Source: DASUSH01 sp963785155
GTDB lineage: Bacteria; Actinomycetota; Thermoleophilia; Solirubrobacterales; 70-9
Length of the DNA: 64,000 nt
NCBI GenBank assembly: GCA_963785155.1
Contig: CAWAUB010000004.1
Coordinates: 1 to 64,000, forward strand
Direction of reading: 5' to 3'
The notes below the pieces were generated by a model. It was not told the DNA's origin. It searched no databases and saw only the letters and a program-made list of their open reading frames with translations. How positions within the stretch are numbered: position 1 is the stretch's first letter; each line of letters begins with the position of its first letter. Shown here one piece after another: positions 31,740-40,897 of the stretch. A program made the position numbers and the translations under genes.

Positions 31740-32899
31740 CCGCGCTGGGAGCGCACCGAGGCGCCGGCGCCGACCGTCTCGCGCACGCCCTCGATCACAC
31801 GCTCGACCTCGGGCTCGCTCATCCCGGTCCAGAGCGGGATGCGGACCAGCCGGGCGCTCATCTCCTCGGTCACGGGCAGCTCGCCGTGGGCCCGCCCGAG
31901 GCGCTCGCCGGCGGGGGCCGTGTGCAGCGGGACGTAGTGGAAGACGGCGTGGATGCCGATCTCGTCCAGGGATTCGATCAACCCGTCTCGCGCCTCCCGG
32001 TCGGGCAGCAGCAGGTAATACATGTGCGCGTTGTGGTCGCGGTCGTCCGGGACGATCGGCCGGCGCAGCAGTCCCTCGGCCTCGAGCTCGGCGAACGCCT
32101 CGTGGTAGGCGCGCCAGATCGCGAGCCGGCGCTCGGTGATCGCGTCGAGCTCCTCGAGCTGGCCCCAGAGGAAGGCCGCGTCGACCTCGCCCATCCCGAA
32201 CGAGGAGCCGAGCTCGACCCAGGAGTACCACTCGACGTCGCCGCGCTCGAACGCCCGCCGGTTCGTGCCCTTGTCCCAGACCGTCTCCGCCTTCGAGATC
32301 AGCTCGGGGTCGTTGATCAGGAGCGCGCCGCCCTCGCCGCAGGTGACGTTCTTGGTCTCGTGGAAGCTGATCGCGCCGAGGCTGCCGATCGAGCCGAGCG
32401 GCCGCTCCCGGTAGCCGGCGGCGAGCCCCTGAGCCGCATCCTCGATCAGCGCCAGCCCGTGCTCGTCGGCGAGGGCCGAGAGCTCGTCCATGTCGCAGCC
32501 GACGCCGGCGTAGTGGACCGGCACGATCGCCTTCGTCGCCGGGCCGATCGCCGCGGCGACTTGCTCGGCGTCGATGCAGAGCGTCTCGGGGTCGATGTCG
32601 ACGAAGACCGGGGTCGCGCCGCGCAGGGCGAAGGCGCTCGCGGTCGTGACGAAGGTGAACGAGGGCAGGACGACCTCATCGCCGGGCTCGATCCCGCTGA
32701 GCAGCGCGGCCGCCTCCAGCGCGGCGGTCGCCGAGTGGGTGAGCAGCACCCGCTCCGCCCCGGTGCGCTCGGCGAGCGCGGCCTCGCAGCGGCGCCCGAA
32801 CTCGCCGCCTGCCGCGAGCCAGCCGCGGCGCGCGGCCTCCTCGATGTGGCCGGCCTCGGTGCCCACCAGGTAGGGGCGGTTGAAGGGGATCTCGGTCAT
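31736..32899 (-). CDS. wecE: dTDP-4-amino-4,6-dideoxygalactose transaminase-like enzyme
   Basis: 387 residues from MTEIPFNRPYLVGTEAG; an ATG four codons earlier (32911) is less likely because the family begins with IPFN. It is a PLP-dependent DegT/DnrJ/EryC1 aminotransferase: HSATAALEAAALL, PSFTFVTTASAFALRG, EDAAQGLAAGY and the PLP lysine K183 in SFHETKN. The SFHETKN text and overall length fit the WecE/RffA branch, which aminates dTDP-4-keto-6-deoxyglucose. The frame is unbroken. RmlA/RmlB for the substrate are not in this window. Confidence 0.88.
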   Translation of the reverse strand: MTEIPFNRPYLVGTEAGHIEEAARRGWLAAGGEFGRRCEAALAERTGAERVLLTHSATAALEAAALLSGIEPGDEVVLPSFTFVTTASAFALRGATPVFVDIDPETLCIDAEQVAAAIGPATKAIVPVHYAGVGCDMDELSALADEHGLALIEDAAQGLAAGYRERPLGSIGSLGAISFHETKNVTCGEGGALLINDPELISKAETVWDKGTNRRAFERGDVEWYSWVELGSSFGMGEVDAAFLWGQLEELDAITERRLAIWRAYHEAFAELEAEGLLRRPIVPDDRDHNAHMYYLLLPDREARDGLIESLDEIGIHAVFHYVPLHTAPAGERLGRAHGELPVTEEMSARLVRIPLWTGMSEPEVERVIEGVRETVGAGASVRSQRG

Positions 32900-32945
32900 T
32901 CGACGGAGCATGATCGCGGATAGGACGCCGTAACCTCCGCCGCCG

Positions 32946-33666
32946 ATGCCCGAGGGCTGGGGACATTCACGCGTCTTCGCCAGCGCTCGCTGGCAGATGA
33001 CCTACGGCGAGCGGGCCGCGCTGGAGGGCCTCGTCGCCGCCGCGAAGCCCGAGCTCGCGATCGAGATCGGCACCGCCCAGGGCGGCAGCCTGGACGCGAT
33101 CGCGGCGCACTCGGGCGAGGTGCACTCCTTCGACCTCGTCCCGCCCGAGGGCGAGCTGCCGCCGAACGTCACCGCCCACACGGGCAACAGCCGCGAGACC
33201 CTCCCCCGCGTCCTCGGCGAGCTCGCCGACGCGGGCCGCACCGTCACCTTCGCCCTCGTCGACGGCGACCACACCGCGGCCGGCGTCCGCGCCGACCTCG
33301 ACGCCGTCGTCCGCTCCCCGGCCGTCGACTTCGCCCTCGTCGTCCTGCACGACACGATGAACGAGGAGGTCCGCCGCGGCATCCGCGACGTCGGCCTGGA
33401 GACGCGTGCCCCGCGTCGTCTACGCGGACCTCGACTTCGTCCCCGGCCACCTCGCCGCCTCCGGCCCCTACGAGGGACAGCTCTGGGGCGGCCTCGGCCT
33501 CGTCATCGTCGACTCGGGCGGCAAGCCGTGGCGCGAGGGCGTCTACGAGGACGAGCACCGCGACCCGCACAAACTGCTGGCCGCGGGCGCGAGATCGCCG
33601 AAGGCGATCGCGAAGCGGATGCGCCAGCGCGCCGTCGACCGGATGGGGTCGAAGCAGGCGGAGTAG
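32946..33666 (+). CDS. Class I methyltransferase / cephalosporin hydroxylase-like protein
   Basis: MPEGWGHSRVFASARWQMTY begins a protein with AIEIGTAQGGSLDAIAAH (motif I), VHSFDLVPP and FALVDGDHTAAGVRADLDA, the Methyltransf_24/CmcI-like fold. One extra base near 33,405 separates the end, which reads RVVYADLDFVPGH, GGLGLVIVD and terminates at TAG 33664-33666. It is divergent from wecE, and a hairpin follows the stop. Another likely glycan-modifying methyltransferase. Confidence 0.7.
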
Positions 33667-33676
33667 AAAAGACGAA

Positions 33677-33694
33677 CGGGGCCCGAAGGCCCCG
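33677..33694 (+). terminator. Hairpin after the methyltransferase gene
   Basis: CGGGGCC-CGAA-GGCCCCG, a perfect 7-bp stem with a CGAA loop, starts ten bases after the stop codon. There is no T-run, but GC-rich hairpins without one are common ends in high-GC actinobacteria. Confidence 0.6.
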
Positions 33695-33739
33695 CTCGTA
33701 ACGACGTTGGTGTCTCCCGGATTCCGGGGACGCTTCCGA

Positions 33740-34557
33740 CTACTTGGCCAGCATGTTCAGGCTGCCGACGCAGGCCGGAGCTGTCGGGATAGCTCGCCGG
33801 ATTGCGCTGAGTCGCCCCGCCCGAGCCCGATCTGGGTCGTCGCCGTTGGTGCCGTAGATGAGCACCTGACGCGCCCTGGTTACTGTCGCCAACGGCGAGC
33901 TCCTCCCGCCGGCGTCGCGGCCCCGTAGGCGACTCCTCGACATCGTGTTCGTCCACGACCGAGTCGGCCACAACCGCGACCTCGCCCTGATCGAAGTCGT
34001 TCGACTGATCGGCGGCGATCGGAGCTCCGCGTCGCATCCAGGAAGCGTGAGCGCCCCGCGAGGTGCGAGTTGTCGCCACCCTGAGGTTCTGGACCACGAG
34101 GATTGCCTCGGTGCCCGGAGTGCCGCTCGGAGCCGGCGTTGGCACACCACGGCCCACGCGAAGCCCTCGTTCACCGCGAGCGGCACGATCGCGCCGTTCT
34201 CGAGTGTCGGGGCTAGCCTGCGCCGTGGCGATCTTCGGCCTGCGTGTCGACCTGGACGTTCGCAGGGCCGGCCGGACCAGCTTCACCCTGCGGACCCTGC
34301 GGGCCCGCGGGCCTGCTGGACCGACCAGCGAGTCTGGGCTCGAACTTCAGATCCTTGTACTTGATCGTCGCGTCCTGGATCCGGGCGCTGTTGACCGCCT
34401 CGTCGTCGATCTTCGGCTTCGTGACGGCCCCGTCCTGAATATCGCCGGTGCCGATCTTTCCTGCGGCATAGCCGATGCCGCCGATCGCGAAGAACACTGC
34501 CACTACTGAGATAACGAGCCCCGGCGATAGCCGCAGCCCTTTCAACCTTCTCCTCAT
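33740..34557 (-). CDS. Exported surface protein with collagen-like Gly-x-x segment (frameshifted)
   Basis: From ATG 34557: MRRRLKGLRLSP and a single hydrophobic segment (GLVISVVAVFFAIGGIGYAA), then GTGDIQDGAVTKPKIDDEAV and IQDATIKYKDLKF repeats, then GPQGPQGEAGPAGPA, a short collagen-like stretch. Several breaks between 34,320 and 33,880 scatter the rest: NGAIVPLAVNEGFAWAVVC, AILVVQNLRVATT, VLIYGTNGDD and the terminal ACVGSLNMLAK. This architecture recurs in Thermoleophilia as numerous paralogous cell-surface proteins (from memory). No catalytic motif; probably structural. Confidence 0.6.
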
Positions 34558-34562
34558 GTACG

Positions 34563-34567
34563 CCTCC
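34563..34567 (-). promoter_or_regulatory. Shine-Dalgarno GGAGG deciding the start at 34557
   Basis: GGAGG lies five bases before the ATG at 34557. The in-frame ATG at 34569 would place this motif inside the coding sequence, so 34557 is preferred. Confidence 0.7.
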
Positions 34568-34685
34568 ATGCATTCGTGCCGGGGATCTCTCTCCTCCCCA
34601 GCGGTATGCGACCGAAGCAGCTACCCCGGGCTACTTTGGCTGCCCGGCCAGCCTCCCACGACTCCGGACTAAATGCAAATCGGCA

Positions 34686-36153
34686 CTAATAGGCGCCGGT
34701 CCCGCGGATGATCGCCGGGATCGTCTGGCCGATGATGCGGAGGTCGCGGCTGAGGGAGAGGTTGTCGATGTAGTCGAGCTCGACCGCCATCCGCTCGGAG
34801 AAGGTGAGGGCGCCGCGGCCGAAGACCTGCATCGGGCCGGTCATTCCCGGGCGGACGGAGAGGCGGAGCTTGTGCTCGGGCCGGTAGCGCTCGACGACGA
34901 CGAGGACCTCGGGGCGGGGGCCGACGAGGCTCATGTCGCCGCTGCAGCACGTTGATCAGCTGCGGCAGCTCGTCGATCGAGAAGCGGCGGAGGAAGCCGC
35001 CGAGCCGGGTGACGCGGGGGTCGTGGCGAAGCTTGAACATCGGCTCGTCGAGGGCGTCGAGGTCGACCAGCTCGCCGAGCTTCTCCTCCGCGTCCTCGTT
35101 CATCGTCCGCAGCTTCCAGACCCTGAACGGCTTGCCGTCGAGGCCGGCGCGCTTCTGGCGGAAGAAGACGGGGCCGCGGCTGTCCAGCTTGATCGCGACC
35201 GCGACGATCGGAAGGAGCAGAGCGAGCGGGACGAGGGCGAACGCCGAGACGGTGACGTCGAAGACCCGCTTGATCAACATCGCCGAGCGCGAGACGTCCC
35301 AGGTGTCGTACTCGAGCACCGGCAGGTCGGCGATCTCCGACAGGCGCGGCGCGGCGCTGGCCGGGCCGCGGAGCGGGGAGACGACGCTGAGCTTCACCTG
35401 CGACTCGCGGCACAGCTCCGCGAGGACGCCGATCCACTCCGGGTCCATGTGGTCGGAGGCGACGACGATGCGATCGACGCGGGCGGCGAGCTCGCGCAGC
35501 GTCTCCTCGTCGACGCCGCTGTCGCCGGGCGTGTGGAGCGTCGGGCCCGGGGCGATCTCCAGGTGGAGGTCGTTGAAGAGGTCGACCTTGCGGCGAGCCG
35601 CCCAGGCCAGCTGGCCGTCGCCGATCACGGCGGTCATCTCCGGCGGGGTGATCCGGCGGAAGAGCATTCGGGCGGCGGCGCGGAAGAAGGCGCCGCAGGC
35701 GACGGCGATCGCGCCGGCGAGGACCGCCTCGGGGACGGTGAGCACGCCGCGGGGCGTGAGCTCGAGGAAGAGGCCGAGGCCGGCGACGCCGAGGCCCGCC
35801 CAGGCCGCGATCGAGGGGATCTCGTCGAGCGTCAGGTGGCGGATCGACCGGTGGTCGCGGTCGTACATCCCGATCAGCTTCGCGATCAGGATCCAGACCG
35901 GGAGGAAGAGGAGCGCCCAGGTCGCATACGCGACCCCGGCGACGGCGACGATGCTGGCGACCGCGGCGGCGGCGAGGTCGGCGACGGCGAGCATCCGGCG
36001 GCGGCGCGCGTCGCGCCAGAAGCGGTCGCCGGTGGCGACGTCGACGGAGGTGATCGGTCGGCGTTCCCGTACGCGGACGGGCGCAACATCTGTCGCGCCC
36101 GCGCTCTGTTCGGCCCGCAACATGGCGAGTCGTTCGGTTGGAACGTCTGTCAT
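34686..36153 (-). CDS. Polyprenyl-phosphate sugar phosphotransferase (WbaP/ExoY-like), one frameshift
   Basis: N-terminal cytoplasmic region, four helices (residues ~55-150), a nucleotide-binding-like middle (MTAVIGDGQLAW) and a C-terminal bacterial sugar transferase domain: KRVFDVTVSAFALVPLALLLP, RGPVFFRQKRAGLDGKPF, VWKLRTMNEDAEEK and FSIDELPQLINVL. One extra base near 34,938 breaks the link to GDMSLVGPRPE and RPGMTGPMQVFGRG. Both motifs are diagnostic. The enzyme starts glycan assembly by moving a sugar-1-phosphate from a nucleotide sugar to undecaprenyl phosphate. Confidence 0.9.
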
Positions 36154-36261
36154 TTGAGCCTTTCGGCCTCCCCCGTGCGCGACGAGGATATTTGATCCAC
36201 CTGACCCTTACCCAAGAACACGCATGGCTGCACGAAGGAGCGGCATTCGCTTAGGCGACCT

Positions 36262-38209
36262 TTAGCCCTCAGGAGGCAGTTCGACGGGCAACGGCACCGG
36301 ACTGAGCGAATTCGCCCTGGCCAGCGCGTCCTCGGCTGCGGCGCGGTCGCCGTCGCGGGCCTCGATGCGGGCGAGGACGACCCACGTGCGCCAGTCGCCC
36401 TCGGCCCGGTCGACCGCCTCGTTCGCCGCCTCTCGGGCCTCGTGGTAGCGGCCGCGCAGCTCCTCGACCTGGGCCAGCTGCAGCCGCGGACGCGGGGACC
36501 ACGGCTGGAGGGCGGCGGCGTAGGAAGCGTTCTGCGCGGCGTCCTGGAGGTCGCCGTCAGCCGTCGCGGCCCGGCTCTCGTCGAGCTGGATCGTGGTCAG
36601 CAGCGACACACCGGCCATCCAGATGCAGGCGAAGCCAGTCAGCATCGTCGCGACCCCGAGGCCGAACCCCGGCCTCTTACCCGAACCCTCCGGCGCCTCC
36701 GCCTCCACCGCCCGCGGCCATGGCGGGCGCAGCGTCGCGGGCCCGGTCAGAACCGCCGCGGCCAAGACGATCGGCATCGTCGCCGCGGGGATCTCCCAGG
36801 TCCACTCCCCTGCCGCCGACGCGAGCCCGGCCGCGATCAGGCCGAGCCAGACGGCGACCTCGCCGCGGCTCGACCGGCGGCGGCCGATCCCTGCATACAC
36901 GGCCGTCGCGAAGAACGCGAGCAGGAGCAGGAGCCCCAGCGGGCCCAGCTCGGCGAGGATCTCGAGATAGAGCGTGTGGGCCTCGACGGTGATCACCGGC
37001 AGCGGTGTTGTTGGCATTCCAGTAGAGCTCCCAGTTGCCGGCGCCCAGGCCGGTCAGCGGTTCGCTTCGCCAGCCGTCGATCGCAGCGGACCACCACTGG
37101 TAGCGGCCGTTGCCGGAGGCGCTCGCCACCGCGGCCGAGTCGTCCTGCTCCCCAGCCGGCGCGCTTGGCAGCTCGGCGAGGGTGCCCGGGTCCTTGAAGT
37201 CCTCCCAGCGCTGGACCGGGTCGACGACGATCACGGCGGCGACGATCGCGATCACCGCCACCGCGCCGACAGCCCAGCGCGGAACGGCCGGACGCAGCTC
37301 GCGCAGGCCGCGGACCCGCTCGTCCAAGAGGTACCACCCCCCGCCGAGGAGGAGCATGACGAGCAGGGTCAGGACGAGCATCTCGTCGCCCTGCGAGCTC
37401 AGCTCCGAACCGAGGACACCGTCGACGAGCTCATCTCGACGCGAGGCGAGGAAGACGAGCAGGCCACCCCCGAGCGCCCCGGCGAAGACGGCCGCGAGCA
37501 TCGCGATCCGCTCGCGACTGGCAAACACCAGAACCGCGACGCCGACCACCGCGGAAACCGCACCGCCCATCGATTGCGTCAGGTAGATCGCGAGCACGGG
37601 AAGCGGCAGCGCGGCGACGGCCAGCGCGCGAGCAAGCCGGCCGCGCCCGCGCATCCCGATCCAGGCGAGCGCGACGAGGGCCAGCGCCATGCAGGCGGCG
37701 AGCCCGTTCCAGTATCCGATCGGGAAGCTGAGCCGTCCGGCGGCCGACGGGATCTCGGCGGCGAGGTCACCGGCGCCGGCGGTCAGCAGGCCCGGCTCGA
37801 ACCGGCTGAGCAACGCGATCCCCGCCACCGCCGCGAGGCCGGCCGCGAGGCCACCCGCCCACGAGCCAGAGCTGGATGGGCGCGAGGCGAGCACGGCCAG
37901 GACGAAGAGGCCCAGATAGGCGGCGATGCGGACCGTGAAGTCGAACGCGCGGCCCGGATCGTCTGCCCAGAACAGCGAGAGGCCCGCGAGCGCGCCGAGC
38001 GCCGCCAGCGAGCCGCCGCAGGCAACCGCCGCCCGTGGCGCCGATGAGCCGGGCCAGACGCGCACGACGATGCCGACGATCACGACCCACCAGATGGCGA
38101 TGGCGATCGCGGAGTAGGCCTTCGAGTCGAACCCTCCGTCGACCAACGAGAGCGTCACGAACAGGACCGCAACCAGGCCTGCGCCTGCGTGTTTTACGAG
38201 TGTCGCCAT
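36262..38209 (-). CDS. O-antigen ligase/polymerase-like protein with C-terminal TPR (one frameshift)
   Basis: About ten helices from residue ~10, then the large outward loop with LTGLGAGNWELYW and, after one extra base near 37,008, VEAHTLYLEILAELGPLGLLL, the Wzy_C/WaaL signature in which His lies next to the ligation site. After the last helices a soluble tail (~residues 540-648) reads YAAALQPWSPRPRLQLAQVEELRGRYHEAREAANEAV-type helices, i.e. TPR repeats. Restored length 648 residues. It may join the exported polymer to its surface acceptor. Confidence 0.8.
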
Positions 38210-38272
38210 CGCTGGGCTGAGGCTATCCGCGGCGCCGACGAGGGGCCCCGATTGGACACGGAGAACTACTGA

Positions 38273-38602
38273 ATGACGCTGCTAACCTCACGCACCTCGC
38301 CAGGTCAACTGGCTTTTATGTACTCCCGCTCGCGCACAATTCTGCTGCTCGCGATCTGCGCCCTCGCGGCCGCTCTGCTCGCGTCCCCGATCGGCGCCTC
38401 GGCCCAGGCGCCGGCCGACGAGACCTACCTCGTGCAGTCGCCGTCGGACGAGACCTACGTCGTCGACACACCGAACGCGGGCAATCAGGCGGGCAGCGAC
38501 GACGACGGCGGCAGCGGGCTGCCGATCCTGCTCGTGATCCTCGCCGGTACGGCGCTCGCGGGCGCCTCGATTGCGATCATGAGAAAGCAGAAGTCTGACT
38601 AG
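38273..38602 (+). CDS. Small exported protein with C-terminal membrane anchor
   Basis: 109 residues from ATG 38273 (CGGAG nine bases upstream) or 94 from ATG 38318. There is a signal peptide (RTILLLAICALAAALL ... ASAQA), a short acidic mature part with a repeated DETYLVQSPS/DETYVVDTPN, a Gly/Asp linker, then GSGLPILLVILAGTALAGASIAIM and a basic MRKQKSD tail. It lacks an LPxTG motif. First gene of the hydrolase operon, 15 bases before the next ATG. Function unknown; a membrane platform or tether for the hydrolases is a guess from position. Confidence 0.65.
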   Translation: MTLLTSRTSPGQLAFMYSRSRTILLLAICALAAALLASPIGASAQAPADETYLVQSPSDETYVVDTPNAGNQAGSDDDGGSGLPILLVILAGTALAGASIAIMRKQKSD

Positions 38603-38617
38603 GGAGGAACTGACGAG

Positions 38618-39724
38618 ATGACGAGCACACTCAAAAAGATTCGCGGCCTTCGCACGACGGCGCTCGTGGCAGCCGCCGCGACCGTCCTCCTCGTTGCCGC
38701 AGCGCCCGCCTCCGCGGCCAAGGTCCGCTACGGCATCTCGCCGCAGACGACCCTGACCAGCACAGACTTCACCCAGATCAACTCGCTGAAGACGGACATC
38801 ATCCGCCAGGGCCTCTCCTGGCCTGGCGTCCAGCCTGCTGCCGGCAACTGCACGGCCCAGGGCGATGCCTGCAACTGGTCCTTCCCCGACTCCCAGGTCG
38901 GCGCGTCCGCCGCGAACGGGCTCGAGACGATGCTGGGGATCTTCGGCTCTCCTGGCTTCGTCGAGAGCTCGGTCAACAAGCCGCCGCTCAACAACCTCGG
39001 CGAGTGGGAGCAATTCATCACGGCCGCCGCGCAGCGCTACGGCCCCGGTGGTGCCTACTGGTCCGGCCCCTACCAGAACGCCTTCGGCGCCGGCGCCCCG
39101 GTCAAGCCGGTCCGCGTCTGGCAGATCTGGAACGAGCAGTCCTCCAACCAGTTCTTCGAGCCGAAGCCCGACCCGAAGAAGTACGCGAAGATTTTCAAGC
39201 CCGCTGCGAAGGCGATCCACGGGGTCGACAAGAAGTCCGAGGTCCTGACCGGCGGCATGTTCCCGGACACGGGCCCCAAGGGAATCAAGATCGAGCCCTT
39301 CCTGAAGACCTTCCTGAAGGACAAGAAGGTCAGGAAGGAGCTCGACGGCGTCTCGATCCACCCGTACGCCAAGAACGCGAAGGAGCTCGACAAGCAGACC
39401 AAGGGCGCCCGCAAGCAGATGGACAAGTCGGGCGCGAAGAAGACCGACATCTGGGTCACCGAGATCGGCTACGCGTCGGGCGGCCCGAAGAGCCAACCCG
39501 TGGTGAAGAAGAACGAGAAGGATCAGGCGAAGGCGATCACCGACGCCTACAAGTTCCTGAACAAGAAGGACAAGAAGCTCGGCCTCGCCGGGATCGTCTA
39601 CTTCACGTGGCAGGACGTGCCGGAAGGCATCGGCTTCTGCAGGTTCTGCTCGTTCGCCGGACTGCTCAATACAGGCGGCGCGCAGAAGCCTGCGTTCAAC
39701 GCCTATAAGAAGGTCGCGAAGTAG
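38618..39724 (+). CDS. Exported glycoside hydrolase 1 (GH39/PslG-like)
   Basis: A GGGAGGA site precedes the ATG. The signal peptide is residues 1-34 (ALVAAAATVLLVAAAPASAA). The (beta/alpha)8 fold of clan GH-A is indicated by WQIWNEQ (acid/base E173), GVSIHPYA (H248) and WVTEIGYASG (nucleophile E282). The 109-residue spacing and the biosynthetic context fit GH39 PslG-type hydrolases that trim exopolysaccharide. Cysteines C78/C85 and C341/C344 (FCRFCSFAGLL) recur in all five paralogs. The C-terminal half is Lys-rich (KKDKKLG). First and most divergent copy. Confidence 0.75.
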   Translation: MTSTLKKIRGLRTTALVAAAATVLLVAAAPASAAKVRYGISPQTTLTSTDFTQINSLKTDIIRQGLSWPGVQPAAGNCTAQGDACNWSFPDSQVGASAANGLETMLGIFGSPGFVESSVNKPPLNNLGEWEQFITAAAQRYGPGGAYWSGPYQNAFGAGAPVKPVRVWQIWNEQSSNQFFEPKPDPKKYAKIFKPAAKAIHGVDKKSEVLTGGMFPDTGPKGIKIEPFLKTFLKDKKVRKELDGVSIHPYAKNAKELDKQTKGARKQMDKSGAKKTDIWVTEIGYASGGPKSQPVVKKNEKDQAKAITDAYKFLNKKDKKLGLAGIVYFTWQDVPEGIGFCRFCSFAGLLNTGGAQKPAFNAYKKVAK

Positions 39725-39759
39725 CGGCCGGGCCCCGACCGCCCTCCCGACATCCGTTC

Positions 39760-40894
39760 TTGGAGCGCTTCGTCGCCACGGCGGTTCTGCTGTTCCTGCT
39801 CGCGATGGGGCAGCGGATGCGGGGGTGACGGGGGCGCGGAATCGCCGCCGCCCGCGGCGCAGGGCACGGACGAGGCCGCCGGCTTCTTCGGCGTTTCCCC
39901 GCAGACGGTGCTCGATGACGAGGACTACAGCGAGATGGCGGACACCGGGGTCAGCATCCTCCGCGTCCCGCTGAGCTGGGACCAGGCTCAAGCAGAGGCG
40001 GGAGACTGCGAGCCGGCGCCCAAGGTCGGCGTCTGCGACTGGTCGTTCTTCGACGAGATCGTCGGACAGGCGGCTTCCAACGGGATCCGCATCTTCCCGA
40101 CGCTCGCCGGACGTCCGGCCTTCACCCTCGACGAGACGACCGACGAAGACCGGATCCGCGAACACCCGCCGACGACCGGGCCAGGGCTCGAAGCGTGGCA
40201 GGACTTCACCGAGGCCGCGGCAGCACGCTACGGCGATGACGGCGAGTTCTGGAAGGAGCTCTCCGACGCCTTCGGCACCAAACCGGTCCCGATCGAGGAA
40301 TGGCAGGTCTGGAACGAGCAGAACGCGGCCTCCTACTGGCCGCCGGAGCCCGACGCCGCGGAGTACGCGGGGCTCGTGCAGGACACGGCTGAGGCGATCC
40401 ACCGAGCCGACCCCGAGGCGGAGGTGGTGCTCGGCGGGATGTTCGGCGAGGCGACCGTGCCCGCCACGGACTACCTGCGGGAGCTCTACGGAGTCGAGGG
40501 CGCAAGCGAGGCCTTCGACTCGATCGCAATCCATCCGTATGCGGCTGACGTCGAGGGCGTCGAGTCGCAGACGGAGGCGCTGCGGGACGTCGCGATCGAG
40601 GCCGGCGACGAGAACGTGGGCCTGTGGGTGACGGAGCTCGGCTGGGGGTCCGGAAACGGCGACCACCCGCTGGAGGTCGGCGAGGAGGAGCAGGCGAGCC
40701 TGCTCGACGGCACGTTCCGGCTTTACCTGGATGAAAGGGAGCCGTGGAATGTTGAGGGCGTCTCGTGGTTCACGTGGGAGGACCGCGACGACGACACGGT
40801 CTGCCGCTTCTGTCGCACCGCGGGGCTTCTGGATGCCGACGGCGAGCCGAAACCATCCTGGGACGTGTTCAAGAGCTACGCCCAGGCCGAATGA
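39760..40894 (+). CDS. Glycoside hydrolase 2, predicted lipoprotein (one frameshift)
   Basis: The obvious reading starts mid-protein at a GTG (39908), but dropping one G near 39,808 joins it to TTG 39760: LERFVATAVLLFLLAMGSGCGGDGG, a lipoprotein signal with a plausible lipobox Cys. The length is 1 modulo 3, as expected for one insertion. The mature part reads FFGVSPQTVLDDEDY, WQVWNEQNAASYW (acid/base Glu), IAIHPYA and LWVTELGWGSGNG (nucleophile Glu), with GDCEPAPKVGVCDW and VCRFCRTAGLL cysteine pairs. Unlike its neighbours it would be lipid-anchored. Confidence 0.7.
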
Positions 40895-40897
40895 CCG

